Below, piece after piece: positions 53,481 through 62,343 of a DNA stretch of 64,000 nucleotides. The stretch's first letter is position 1. The number at the start of each line of letters is the position of its first letter. The notes under the pieces were generated by a model, which made no database searches, was not told where the DNA came from, and saw nothing but the letters and a program-made list of their open reading frames with translations. Position numbers and translations under genes: made by a program. Source of the stretch: Bacteroidia bacterium (GTDB lineage: Bacteria > Bacteroidota > Bacteroidia > B-17B0 > Aurantibacillaceae); contig BPGX01000002.1 of NCBI GenBank assembly GCA_026003255.1, positions 450,330-514,329 of the forward strand, read 5' to 3'.

Positions 53481-55169
53481 TCAAAACAAACATTTCTCAT
53501 ATTCCTTCCATACAAAGTCAATCAACTCCTTTATGTAAGATTCAGAAAAATCAAAACGAATACCAGCGGCTTGATATATTTCCGGAATTGATTTTGTATT
53601 TCCTAAGGATAAAGCGTTCTTGTAATTTTCAATGGCTCTGGAAGGATTCTCTTTGTATTGTTTCCACATAGCAATGGCGCCTAATTGTGCAAAGCCATAT
53701 TCTATGTAGTAAAACGGCACTTCGTATATGTGCAATTGTGCCTGCCAGCGAATCTTCAAAAACGCTTCTAATCCATCGTGTTTAATATTTTTAGGAGAAA
53801 AGGATTGTATAGTATCCATCCAGTAAGTGTAACGTTCTTCAATATTATGATCTGGATTTTCATACAATAGATGCTGGAACTTATCAATAGCAGCAATCCA
53901 TGGTAATGCGTCTATAACACTTTCTAACTGCTGTTGTTTGGCACGTTGTAAGTCCTTTTTCTCTGGGAAGAAAACATCCCAGTGTTCCATCGTAATGAGT
54001 TCCATGCTCATACTGGCAAGCTCAGCTACTTCACTTGGTGGGCTTTTGAAATCTAAAACAGGATAATGGTTGTTCAGAAAGAAATGCACCGCATGTCCGG
54101 TTTCGTGCATCAAAGTAACAAGGTCACGATGTAAACCTACCGCATTCATGAAGATAAAGGGCACACCAGTTTTGTATAATGGATATTGGTAACCTCCGGG
54201 CGCCTTGCCAATGCGAGAACTTAAATCCAGATGTTTTTGTTGATGCATTTCTTTTAAGCAATCCGCAAAGAAACCATCAATTTGTTGAAAACACTGAATA
54301 CTTTTACTAATAAATTCCTCTTCCGTTTCAAAAGGTTTCAGTGGTTGAAGACCATACATATCTACTTGTGTATCCCAGGGATAATAATCGTTTTCAAGGT
54401 GTAATTTTTTTTGCCGAATGGCATGAATTTCCTGAACGACTGGAACTACTGCATTTTCAACAGATTGATGAAATTGTTTACAATCCTGAACGCTGTAATC
54501 ATATCTTCCTAATGCCTGATGCATGTAATCTCTGAAGTTCCGAAAACCAGCATTGATCGCTACTTTGTGTCGTAATTGAATTAAATCAGTCAATAAATTA
54601 TTAAGTGCATCTTTATCTTGTTGTCTTCTGTTATTTATTAGATAATATACTTCTTTACGAACCGTTCTATTCAAGTTTTTCAGATAAATGCTGGCTTGTT
54701 GAAGTGTGAGTGTTTTTCCTTCATATTCAATGCTCTGTTGCCCGGTAGTTTCTGCATATTTTTGTTGTAACTCTTGAATTTGAGTAAATAATGGCACATT
54801 TTCTTCTCTAAATAATTCAATATCTTTTTGAAGATTTTTTTTGAATACAGAAAAGTAATCAGTAGAAAGTGATTTGAAAAAAGGGCTTTCAAAGGTTTTT
54901 CGATTTAGTTGATTTTGCACAATTTGCAAGTGAGGTTCTATTTGAGTAACAAATTGAAGATATTTTTGTTTGAGAGATTCATCGTTTGTGTGGCAGGTCA
55001 TGTTGATATAACGCCATCCGCCTTCTTCAGAAATAACAGTTAATAAAGCATTCCAATCGTAGATAAATTGTAAATAATCATGATAGTTTTCAATGTTTCT
55101 TTGTAATAATTCGTCAAAATGAGGTTTTAAGTCGTCCCAGTTTTCAAATGATAAGGAATTGTAGTTCAT
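53481..55169 (-). CDS. M3-family oligoendopeptidase (PepF-like)
   Basis: 562 residues, cytoplasmic (no signal). The zinc site is VTLMHETGHAVHFFLN (HExxH with the glycine) and the third ligand lies in SEVAELASMSMELITMEHWDVF. The N-terminal helical domain and the GGYQYPLYKTGVPFIFMNAVG substrate block fit M3B oligoendopeptidase. Degrades peptides of moderate length. Stands alone between gene-poor stretches. Confidence 0.9.
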   Translation of the reverse strand: MNYNSLSFENWDDLKPHFDELLQRNIENYHDYLQFIYDWNALLTVISEEGGWRYINMTCHTNDESLKQKYLQFVTQIEPHLQIVQNQLNRKTFESPFFKSLSTDYFSVFKKNLQKDIELFREENVPLFTQIQELQQKYAETTGQQSIEYEGKTLTLQQASIYLKNLNRTVRKEVYYLINNRRQQDKDALNNLLTDLIQLRHKVAINAGFRNFRDYMHQALGRYDYSVQDCKQFHQSVENAVVPVVQEIHAIRQKKLHLENDYYPWDTQVDMYGLQPLKPFETEEEFISKSIQCFQQIDGFFADCLKEMHQQKHLDLSSRIGKAPGGYQYPLYKTGVPFIFMNAVGLHRDLVTLMHETGHAVHFFLNNHYPVLDFKSPPSEVAELASMSMELITMEHWDVFFPEKKDLQRAKQQQLESVIDALPWIAAIDKFQHLLYENPDHNIEERYTYWMDTIQSFSPKNIKHDGLEAFLKIRWQAQLHIYEVPFYYIEYGFAQLGAIAMWKQYKENPSRAIENYKNALSLGNTKSIPEIYQAAGIRFDFSESYIKELIDFVWKEYEKCLF

Positions 55170-55726
55170 TTTTTGGGTATAAATATATGTAATTTTATCA
55201 GGCGGATTTGAAGCTTCCTGTAATTTGAGTAAGAAACATATTATTTATGAGATTGTTGAAAGATGTTATGCAATTTCATTTTGCAATAAAGTATTTTTTC
55301 GAGTCAGAAGATATAAAGTCAGTAATTTCAGATAATTAAATTTGTTGTTTTTTTCTGAAAACAGATGAAAATATTTGTTTTGTGGTGGATTCGATAGGTT
55401 AAGGATTAAACAATTTTTCAATGTAATAAAAAGTTAGATTGAATTGAGTTCGTTATCAGGTTATTTAAAATCACTTTTGAGATTTGCCGAAATAAGCATA
55501 AGTAGTTTAAAGTTGGAGCGGTTTCTCAAATTAAATTCAAAATTTTTTTCTTGTTTTTTCTAAAAACACTACCAAAAAATTTGCTGTTCATTGGCAAAAA
55601 AACAGATTTTTACTTCCTAATCATGAAACCTAACTATTTACATAGATTTCTAGCAATTTATTATCAATTTTTTATTCCTGAATTTACATTAGATTATTGA
55701 ATTATATTTGAAAAATAACTAACTTG
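55170..55726. other. 557-bp gene-free stretch
   Basis: Very AT-rich, with A and T runs and no supported frame, RNA, repeat or terminator. It must hold the promoter of the M3 peptidase gene (minus strand) and any terminator of the trehalose gene, but neither is clear. Confidence 0.5.
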
Positions 55727-57973
55727 TTAACTATAAGCTATTTTCTGAAGAAAACGTTGAACATCGTGGATACTCTTTAAGTAGTATTGTGCATTTGTAA
55801 AAGCATTTCCCACTTTTATAGTAATAGAATTATTGAATCCGAGGAGTGCTTTAAACATTTCTTCATCGGTATAATCGTCTCCCAGTGCTATAATTAAGTC
55901 ATAAGAATTTAAATCAAATAATTCTGTAATACATCCTTTACTGATATTAAATGGTTTAATTTCAATAATTTTATTTCCTTTATAAACGCCAATATTAGTA
56001 TTAGCTAAAAGGTTTTTCAAGTAGTCCATCATATCTGTAATGATAGAGTAGGCGGATTCTGGTTCAGATTTTCTATAATGAAACACTAATGAATATTTTT
56101 TTTCTTCAACAAATGAACCCGACAATCTATCACAATACATTAACAAAATTTTTTTAATGTTTTTTTTCCAAGATGATTCGGTAGTTATTGTATTTTTTTT
56201 CCATAATTGTTGTGGAAATTTATAAAATGCGCCGTGTTCAGCAATTAAAGTTACAGGTATTCCTAAAAAATGTTTTGATAGAAAATCTTTATTTCTTCCG
56301 CTAATGATTACAATTTCTGTATTTTTGTTTGTTATACTCTTTAAAAGTAATTTCGTGTCTTTTGATACTATTGCATCATCAGGTTTTTCAGAAAATTCAA
56401 CAAGTGTACCATCATAGTCCAAAAAAATTATAGTATTTTTGGCATTTCGATATTTGTCAAGAATTTGATTTAGAATCTTATCATTTAATAATTTAGTTTC
56501 ATATTGTTTTCTTTTTTGAGATATAAGAATCAATTCTGATAAAAAATTTTCAGCCCATTTATTTACATCATTTTTTTTAATGAATGTTTGTAATTTTATC
56601 AATCTTTCGTTTTGTTCACTTAAAGGCATTTTGATGGCTATATGTATTGCTTCACCGATTTCTTCGATATCGTTTGGATTTACGATTAAGGCATCTATTA
56701 ATGATTTTGAAGCGCCAGTTGTTTCGCTCAAAATTAAAACTCCATTACTATTTTTGGAAGCAATAAATTCTTTAGAGACAAGATTCATGCCATCGCGAAG
56801 AGGCGTTACAAGCATTATATCTGCAATATTATATAAAGCAACGAGTTCTTCAAATTCAAGATGTCCATATTTGTATATAATTGGTGACCATTTAAATGTA
56901 CTAAATTTTCCGTTTATTTTTCCAATCAGTTCGTCTATCTGTTTTTTCATCTGTTGATAATGAAAAACACCTATTCTGGAAGGTACAACTACAATGTACA
57001 GAATTATTTTTTCTCTCCATTCAGGATGTTTTTCTAAGAAGTTTTCATAAGCCACCAGTCGGTTTACTAAACCTTTTGTGTAGTCCAAACGGTCTACACT
57101 AAAAATCATTTTTTTATTACCTTTAAGTTCCTGTTTTATTTCAGATATTTTCGCTTTTATTGTAGGTAAATTTAAAGCATTTTGAAATTTTTCGAAATTA
57201 ATACTAATGGGATGTGAGGATATTTTTATCTGTCTTCCAAAATAATGTATTATTCCCAATTGATTCTCTATCCCTAAAAATTTAAGTACAGCTTTTGAAA
57301 AATTACTTGTATCTATCTCTGTCTGGAATCCTATTAGATCTGACCCTAACAATCCATTCAAAATTTCTTTTCGCCATTTAGAAGGTATGAATTGAAAAAC
57401 TTCACTTGCTGGAAAGGGAATATGAAGAAAAAAACCAATAGGAAGCGAAGGATACCTATCTCTTAAAAGAGAAGGCAATAACATTAAATGATAGTCGTGA
57501 ATCCACAAAATATCTTTTTCTACGTCTATCATTGAAGCTACAACTTCCGCAAACTTTATATTTACAGATTTATAAATATCATAACTTTCTTTTTGAAAAG
57601 TAGCTATTCCCGAAAAATAATGAAAAAGGGGCCATAAAGTTTTATTACAAAAACCCAAATAAAATTTATCCATCTCTTTTTCATTCAAAAATATTGGTGA
57701 GTAGTTCCATTGTTTTAATAACTTAATTATTATTTCTTGCTCTTCTTTATTTACATTAATCCCAGACCAACCTATCCATCTATAAGAAATATTTGAATTC
57801 TTTTCAAGAAAAGAGCCAATACTTGTAACAAGCCCTCCGACGCTTTTTGTTACTTCAAAGACCTCCGAATCTTTTTTCTTTATATTTACAGGTAACCTGT
57901 TAGATACTATTACAAGACGTTTCTGTTTATTCCACAAAAGATTATTGGTTTTATACATGCTTATACTTCTCAT
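55727..57973 (-). CDS. otsA-otsB: bifunctional trehalose-6-phosphate synthase/phosphatase (OtsA-OtsB fusion)
   Basis: 748 residues. The synthase part (to about 480) has RLVIVSNRLPVNI, KSVGGLVTSIGSFL, WIHDYHLMLLPSLLR, VDRLDYTKGLVNRLVAYENFL and VTPLRDGMNLVSKEFIA (GT20). After a linker, the HAD phosphatase part has IIFLDYDGTLVEFSEKPDDA and IALGDDYTDEEMFKAL. It makes trehalose from UDP-glucose and glucose 6-phosphate as an osmotic or desiccation protectant. Either MRSIS or the internal MYKTNN may be the start. Confidence 0.93.
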   Translation of the reverse strand: MRSISMYKTNNLLWNKQKRLVIVSNRLPVNIKKKDSEVFEVTKSVGGLVTSIGSFLEKNSNISYRWIGWSGINVNKEEQEIIIKLLKQWNYSPIFLNEKEMDKFYLGFCNKTLWPLFHYFSGIATFQKESYDIYKSVNIKFAEVVASMIDVEKDILWIHDYHLMLLPSLLRDRYPSLPIGFFLHIPFPASEVFQFIPSKWRKEILNGLLGSDLIGFQTEIDTSNFSKAVLKFLGIENQLGIIHYFGRQIKISSHPISINFEKFQNALNLPTIKAKISEIKQELKGNKKMIFSVDRLDYTKGLVNRLVAYENFLEKHPEWREKIILYIVVVPSRIGVFHYQQMKKQIDELIGKINGKFSTFKWSPIIYKYGHLEFEELVALYNIADIMLVTPLRDGMNLVSKEFIASKNSNGVLILSETTGASKSLIDALIVNPNDIEEIGEAIHIAIKMPLSEQNERLIKLQTFIKKNDVNKWAENFLSELILISQKRKQYETKLLNDKILNQILDKYRNAKNTIIFLDYDGTLVEFSEKPDDAIVSKDTKLLLKSITNKNTEIVIISGRNKDFLSKHFLGIPVTLIAEHGAFYKFPQQLWKKNTITTESSWKKNIKKILLMYCDRLSGSFVEEKKYSLVFHYRKSEPESAYSIITDMMDYLKNLLANTNIGVYKGNKIIEIKPFNISKGCITELFDLNSYDLIIALGDDYTDEEMFKALLGFNNSITIKVGNAFTNAQYYLKSIHDVQRFLQKIAYS

Positions 57974-58162
57974 TATTGAAAAAAAATTAAGGTTTAATAA
58001 ACCTAGTTAAACTAAGTGTTTTGCAGAACCACAAAGGAAGTGCAATATTATAAATACTTAAATAAATTAGCAAATAGAATTTATAGATATTAGTTTAAAT
58101 TTAATTATTAAAAAGAATTGTAAGAACAAACGCATCTATCTAAATAGAACACTCTCTATAAA

Positions 58163-58606
58163 TTAATGCTTTATCCACATAATGACCTGTGCGTTATTTT
58201 CGTAATCAGAGATGTTTTTTTGAGATAACAATACTATGCAATCTATAAGAGGAATCAATCCAAATACCCCGCCCGCTGATGCGGCATATACGATAGGCAC
58301 GTGTGCTGCCGTTCCTAAATACACTCTGTGTAATCCCACACATCCAAAAGGGAAAGGAAAGGCAAGTGCAGCGGCTAAATGCCGATTACGAGTTTGTTTG
58401 AATATTTTTTTTAGTGGATTAGGCCAATATTGTGAATTGTGAATGTAGTTTTTGGTAGATATGCTGTTATTTTCAATATTAGAAAAAAATAAATCCTGAT
58501 TATGAGCAGCACATAGGCAATGATAATTATAAATGAATAAAACAAAAAGAGCCCCAATAGACAAGGGGCTCAATTTGAAAGAGGGAATGTTTTTAAGGAG
58601 TAACAT
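58163..58606 (-). CDS. TM2-domain protein
   Basis: 147 residues. RHLAAALAFPFPFGCVGLHRVYLGTAAHVPIVYAASAGGVFGLIPLIDCIVLL is a TM2 domain: two membrane helices around a short turn, with the typical FGxxGxHRxYLG-like block. The N-terminal region (GALFVLFIYNYHCLCAA) looks like a signal peptide, but the DNA that encodes it is also a terminator hairpin (58544-58571). The start overlaps the SOD stop (TAATG). TM2 proteins are small and of varied, mostly unknown function. Confidence 0.6.
   Translation of the reverse strand: MLLLKNIPSFKLSPLSIGALFVLFIYNYHCLCAAHNQDLFFSNIENNSISTKNYIHNSQYWPNPLKKIFKQTRNRHLAAALAFPFPFGCVGLHRVYLGTAAHVPIVYAASAGGVFGLIPLIDCIVLLSQKNISDYENNAQVIMWIKH
58544..58571 (-). terminator. 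intrinsic terminator of the SOD gene, inside the TM2 frame
   Basis: On the minus strand GAGCCCC-N9-GGGGCTC is followed by TTTTTG and more T's. It lies 35-62 bases after the SOD stop, but also within the first 20 codons of the TM2 frame. Confidence 0.7.
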
Positions 58607-59217
58607 TATTTTAGTGCATTCAAATAAAGTTCATTGACTTTTTTCCAGTTGATGACATTGAAAAACGCCGTTACATAATCGGCTCTTCTATTTTGATAAT
58701 TCAAATAGTAAGCATGTTCCCAAACATCAATACCTAATACCGGGGTTCCTTTAAGTTCTGAAATATCCATTAAAGGATTATCCTGATTTGGAGTAGAGCC
58801 AATTACAATGTTTTTGTTAGCATCAACAACGAGCCACGCCCAGCCAGAACCAAAGCGTCCCATCGCAGCTTGTGAAAATTGTGATTTAAAGTTATCAAAA
58901 CTTTGAAAAGTTTTAAGGATGGCCTGACCAATTTCACCAATGGGTTCACCGCCAGCATTTGGTGCCATCCATTGCCAGAATAGAGTGTGATTGTAATGAC
59001 CGCCACCGTTGTTTCTCACCGCTACGGGATATTTTGAAACCTGTCTACAAATTTCTTCAATGCTTAATTTTTCGGCATCCGTTCCTGCAATGGCTTTGTT
59101 GAGGTTGTCAATGTAAGCTTGATGATGTTTGGTGTGATGAATTTCCATTGTTCTTGCGTCAATGTGTGGTTCTAATGCATTGTAAGCATATTCTAATTTT
59201 GGTAATGTGAATGCCAT
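58606..59217 (-). CDS. sodA: Fe/Mn superoxide dismutase
   Basis: 203 residues from the ATG at 59217 ([20 protein letters not shown]). The metal ligands are the H of [14 protein letters not shown] of GHYNHTLFW, and D and H of [16 protein letters not shown] glycine (GSGWAWLV) precedes the third ligand region. Removes superoxide in the cytoplasm. Fe or Mn use cannot be told. A Crp/Fnr-like site lies 55 bases upstream, between this gene and narK. Confidence 0.9.
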   Translation of the reverse strand: MAFTLPKLEYAYNALEPHIDARTMEIHHTKHHQAYIDNLNKAIAGTDAEKLSIEEICRQVSKYPVAVRNNGGGHYNHTLFWQWMAPNAGGEPIGEIGQAILKTFQSFDNFKSQFSQAAMGRFGSGWAWLVVDANKNIVIGSTPNQDNPLMDISELKGTPVLGIDVWEHAYYLNYQNRRADYVTAFFNVINWKKVNELYLNALK

Positions 59218-59271
59218 AGTGGTAAATTTTTGAAGGCAAAAGTAGGATTTATTATTGAAATAGTCAAAAAC

Positions 59272-59283
59272 TGATAACAATCA
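59272..59283. promoter_or_regulatory. Crp/Fnr-type palindrome upstream of narK
   Basis: TGAT-AACA-ATCA, perfect for the core of TTGAT-N4-ATCAA. Its centre is 59.5 bases before the last base of the narK -7 box (59337), i.e. about -61 to -65 from the start point, as for a class I activator site. The same pattern is found before narK2. Confidence 0.55.
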
Positions 59284-59305
59284 TGGGTCAAACTGACTTA
59301 TCTCA

Positions 59306-59337
59306 TTGAAACAGTAGGGATTCCAAACATAACTTTG
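59306..59337 (+). promoter_or_regulatory. narK promoter
   Basis: TTG, 21 bases, TAACTTTG; the -7 box is a perfect TAnnTTTG. 18 bases before the start codon. Confidence 0.65.
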
Positions 59338-59354
59338 TAACAAAAATAATCACT

Positions 59355-60858
59355 ATGAATACAACAACATTTGACTTAAGCAAATCGCATCGTATATTGT
59401 TTTTCAACACACTTGCATTTACTATTTGTTTTGCTGTTTGGACTTTAAATGGAGTATTGGCGACGTATCTTGCAGACAAAGGGGTGTTTCAATGGGGTGC
59501 TGTAGAATTAGGATGGCTTTTGGGTATTCCAATTTTAACGGGGTCAATATTTCGTCTTCCAATTGGTATTATGACAGACAAGTTTGGAGGTAAATGGGTA
59601 TTTGTATCCATACTCATCTTCTGTGCAATTTCAGTATATCTTTTAAGTTTTGCCAATAGTTTTTTCAGTTTTGCGATATTAAGTTTATGCTTTGGAATGG
59701 CTGGAACTGGTTTTGCGGTAGGGATTGCGTATACTTCTGTATGGTATCCAAAAGAATGGCAGGGAAGAGCATTAGGAATTTTTGGAATGGGTAATGCGGG
59801 CGCTGCTTTAACAACATTATTTGCTCCCACATTACTCAATCAGTTCACGAACAATGGTAAAAACTTAGAAAATTGGGTGATGTTACCAAAACTATATGCT
59901 TATGTAATGCTTGGAATGGCGGTGTTGTTTATTTTGTTTACAGAAAATAAAAAGCCATCTACACCACCAAGAACCATTGCTCAAATGGTAAAACCGCTTT
60001 CTAATGTTCGGGTTTGGAGATTTGGGTTGTATTATTTTTTGGTATTTGGCTGCTTTGTAGCATTTGCACAATGGTTAGTTCCCTATTTTGTAAATGTATA
60101 TGGTGCGTCATTGGTAGTTGCCGGATTATTCGCATCTGCATTTAGTTTTCCTTCAGGAGTAATTAGAGCATTAGGTGGCTGGATGAGTGATAAGTGGGGG
60201 GCAAGAAAGGTTATGAAAGGTGTTTTTGAATGGTCAATAGTAATAACTGCACTTCTTATTTTCCCAAAAATGCTAATAACAACACCCGGAAAGGGAGTTA
60301 TGGCTGCAAAAGCCGGAAAAGTCAGCTATGTAAGTGATTCAGTAATAAAAGTAGATGATAAAACATATCCACTCATTCTAAAACCAAAGGATACAAAATC
60401 AGGCGAATTTGATATATTGCCAACTAAGATAATGTGGCAAGAGCCGGTAGTAAAAGTAGGCGATGAGGTGAAGAAAAAACAACTGTTAGCTAAGGGGATA
60501 TCTCAAATCAATTTTGAAGCGAATATGTGGATTTATGGTTTTCTTGTAATTGTGATTGGAATTGTCTGGGGAATTGGGAAAGCGGCCGTTTATAAATATA
60601 TCCCGGATTATTTTCCCTAACGATGTAGGTGCAGTAGGAGGAATGGTAGGTGTTATCGGAGGACTGGGTGGTTTTGTTTGCCCGATTATTTTTGGTTATT
60701 TGTTAGAATGGACTGGACTTTGGACAAGTTGCTGGATGTTGATGTTAGTAATTTCTATTATTTGTTATTGGTGGTTGCAAAAAGTAGTAGCATCCATTGT
60801 AAGTAAAAAGGCACCATCCATTTCAGAACAATTTGAAATCAAACAAAATGGAAATTAA
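59355..60858 (+). CDS. narK: NarK-type nitrate/nitrite MFS transporter with inserted barrel-like domain (one frameshift)
   Basis: About 500 residues after correction. NarK blocks: LGWLLGIPILTGSIFRLPIGIMTDKFGGKWV, LCFGMAGTGFAVGIAYTSVWYPKEWQGRALGIFGMGNAGAAL and FPSGVIRALGGWMSDKWGARKVM. Between membrane segments a soluble insert of about 85 residues (GKGVMAAKAGKVSYVSDSVIK ... EPVVKVGDEVKKKQLLAKG) looks like a lipoyl/barrel-sandwich fold. A single extra T at about 60618 (ttttccctaacg) breaks the frame; the rest reads NDVGAVGGMVGVIGGLGGF. Cytoplasmic membrane, nitrate uptake or nitrate/nitrite exchange. Confidence 0.85.
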
Positions 60859-60870
60859 AAAAATAATATT

Positions 60871-62243
60871 ATGAAAACAATTAAAAATTTTCTAACAATC
60901 CTTGCGGGTAGTGTCCTTTCAATAAATAGTATGGGGCAAAGTCCCTCTACACAAAATGATAAGCCAGCCATTAAGCACGAGTTCATTCCTCAAATTATGA
61001 CACGTGGGGAATATCGTCATGGCTACCAATCTTTAGCGGATACCAATCAGAAACCCGCTGCATTTATTGGACAGCGAACCCGATTAACTTATAAAATGAC
61101 GGCTGAAAAATTTGATATTGTAATTACTGCTCAGGATATTCGGGTGTGGGGTTCAAATGCCAATTTACCAATTGACACTTCTGGTAAATTATCTTTGGCA
61201 GAAGGATATGGAATTATCAAATTTGATAAAAACAACAAACTAAAAATTGGCCGACAGATTATTTCTTATGATGAAGATAGAATATTAGGTTCATTGGATT
61301 GGGCATTCCAATCTCGTCGCCATGATTTGATGGTTTTTGAACATAAAAACGACAGTGTATTAACTTTTCATATAGGCGCTGCCTGGAATCAAAAATCAGA
61401 TTATTACAATACTACCGTTTACGGAGTTCCAAAGAACTATAAAACATTACAATATCTATGGTTGTTTCGTCAAATGAAGCAATGGAATATTAGTTTGTTG
61501 TTTTTTAAATAATGGCACGCAATTAACTAAAACAGAAGGCGCAAAAAAGATTTACAGAGATTGTTATACCCAAACATTTGGATTCAATTCTAACGTAAAA
61601 ATCGGGAAATTTTCCTCTAATGTCTTTGGATATTATCAAATGGGATTTGATGCCGGAATTGTGAATGCTTCCGGTAATCCAAAGGCGATTAATGCTTTTG
61701 ATGCGGGTTTGAATTTAAACTATAAAATAATTGATTGGCTGAATGTTTCATTAGGAGGTGAATATCTTTCCGTGGTACCAGTCAGGATCCTCAAATAACA
61801 AGCACAATCTTTGTCGTTTAATCCTTTTTATGGCACCAATCACAGATTTAATGGATATATGGATTATTTTTATGTTGGAAATCACATCAATAGTGTAGGA
61901 TTGATAGATGGGTATTTAAAACTTAATTTTGGAAAAGGGAACTGGAATATTTTTGTAAATGTGCATAATTTTCAGGCAGCAGCAGATATAAAGGATGTAA
62001 AAAAAATCTACACCCACTCAATTTGTAGCTATGAGCAGACAGTTGGGGCAAGAATTAGATCTAACGTTTTTGTATAAAATTAGTGATGGTGTTTCAATTC
62101 AGGCAGGATATAGTCAAATGTTTGGAACCGAGTCCATGGTAGCAATACGTGGTGGGAATACATCAGCAATAAGTAACTGGGCATATCTTATGTTTCATTT
62201 TCGTCCAGGAGTGTTATTCCCCAGAACTGGTTTAAAACAATAA
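60871..62243 (+). CDS. alginate-export-type outer-membrane porin (several frameshifts)
   Basis: Signal peptide (FLTILAGSVLSINSMGQ), then HEFIPQIMTRGEYRHGYQSL, AFIGQRTRLTYKMTAEKFDIVITAQDIRVWG, RQIISYDEDRILGSLDWAFQSRRHD and a C-terminal GVSIQAGYSQMFGTESM ... AYLMFHFRPGVLF, the beta-barrel pattern of alginate-export porins. The frame shifts near 61510 (T6A3), 61775, 61795 and 62003 (A8), each with family sequence resuming. Placed between two narK genes, it probably lets nitrate or nitrite cross the outer membrane; inferred from position. Confidence 0.7.
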
Positions 62244-62269
62244 CATCTTTCAGTAAAAGAAATATAAAC

Positions 62270-62281
62270 TGATAAAAATCA
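62270..62281. promoter_or_regulatory. Crp/Fnr-type palindrome upstream of narK2
   Basis: TGAT-AAAA-ATCA. Its centre is 36.5 bases before the last base of the -7 box, i.e. about -41 from the start point, the class II position. The partner site before narK is at about -61. Confidence 0.6.
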
Positions 62282-62304
62282 TTTCATAAATGAGAAAAAA
62301 CCAG

Positions 62305-62312
62305 AACTTTTG
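62305..62312 (+). promoter_or_regulatory. -7 element of the narK2 promoter
   Basis: AACTTTTG fits TAnnTTTG at five of six fixed positions. No TTG is found at -33, which suits an activator-dependent promoter with the Fnr-like site in its place. Confidence 0.45.
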
Positions 62313-62343
62313 CATCACAAATTAACACATTAAAACTAAATCT

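Noticed and set aside
58236-58442. Plus-strand frame opposite the TM2 gene
   Set aside because: No start context or family match; the minus-strand frame carries a clear TM2 domain.
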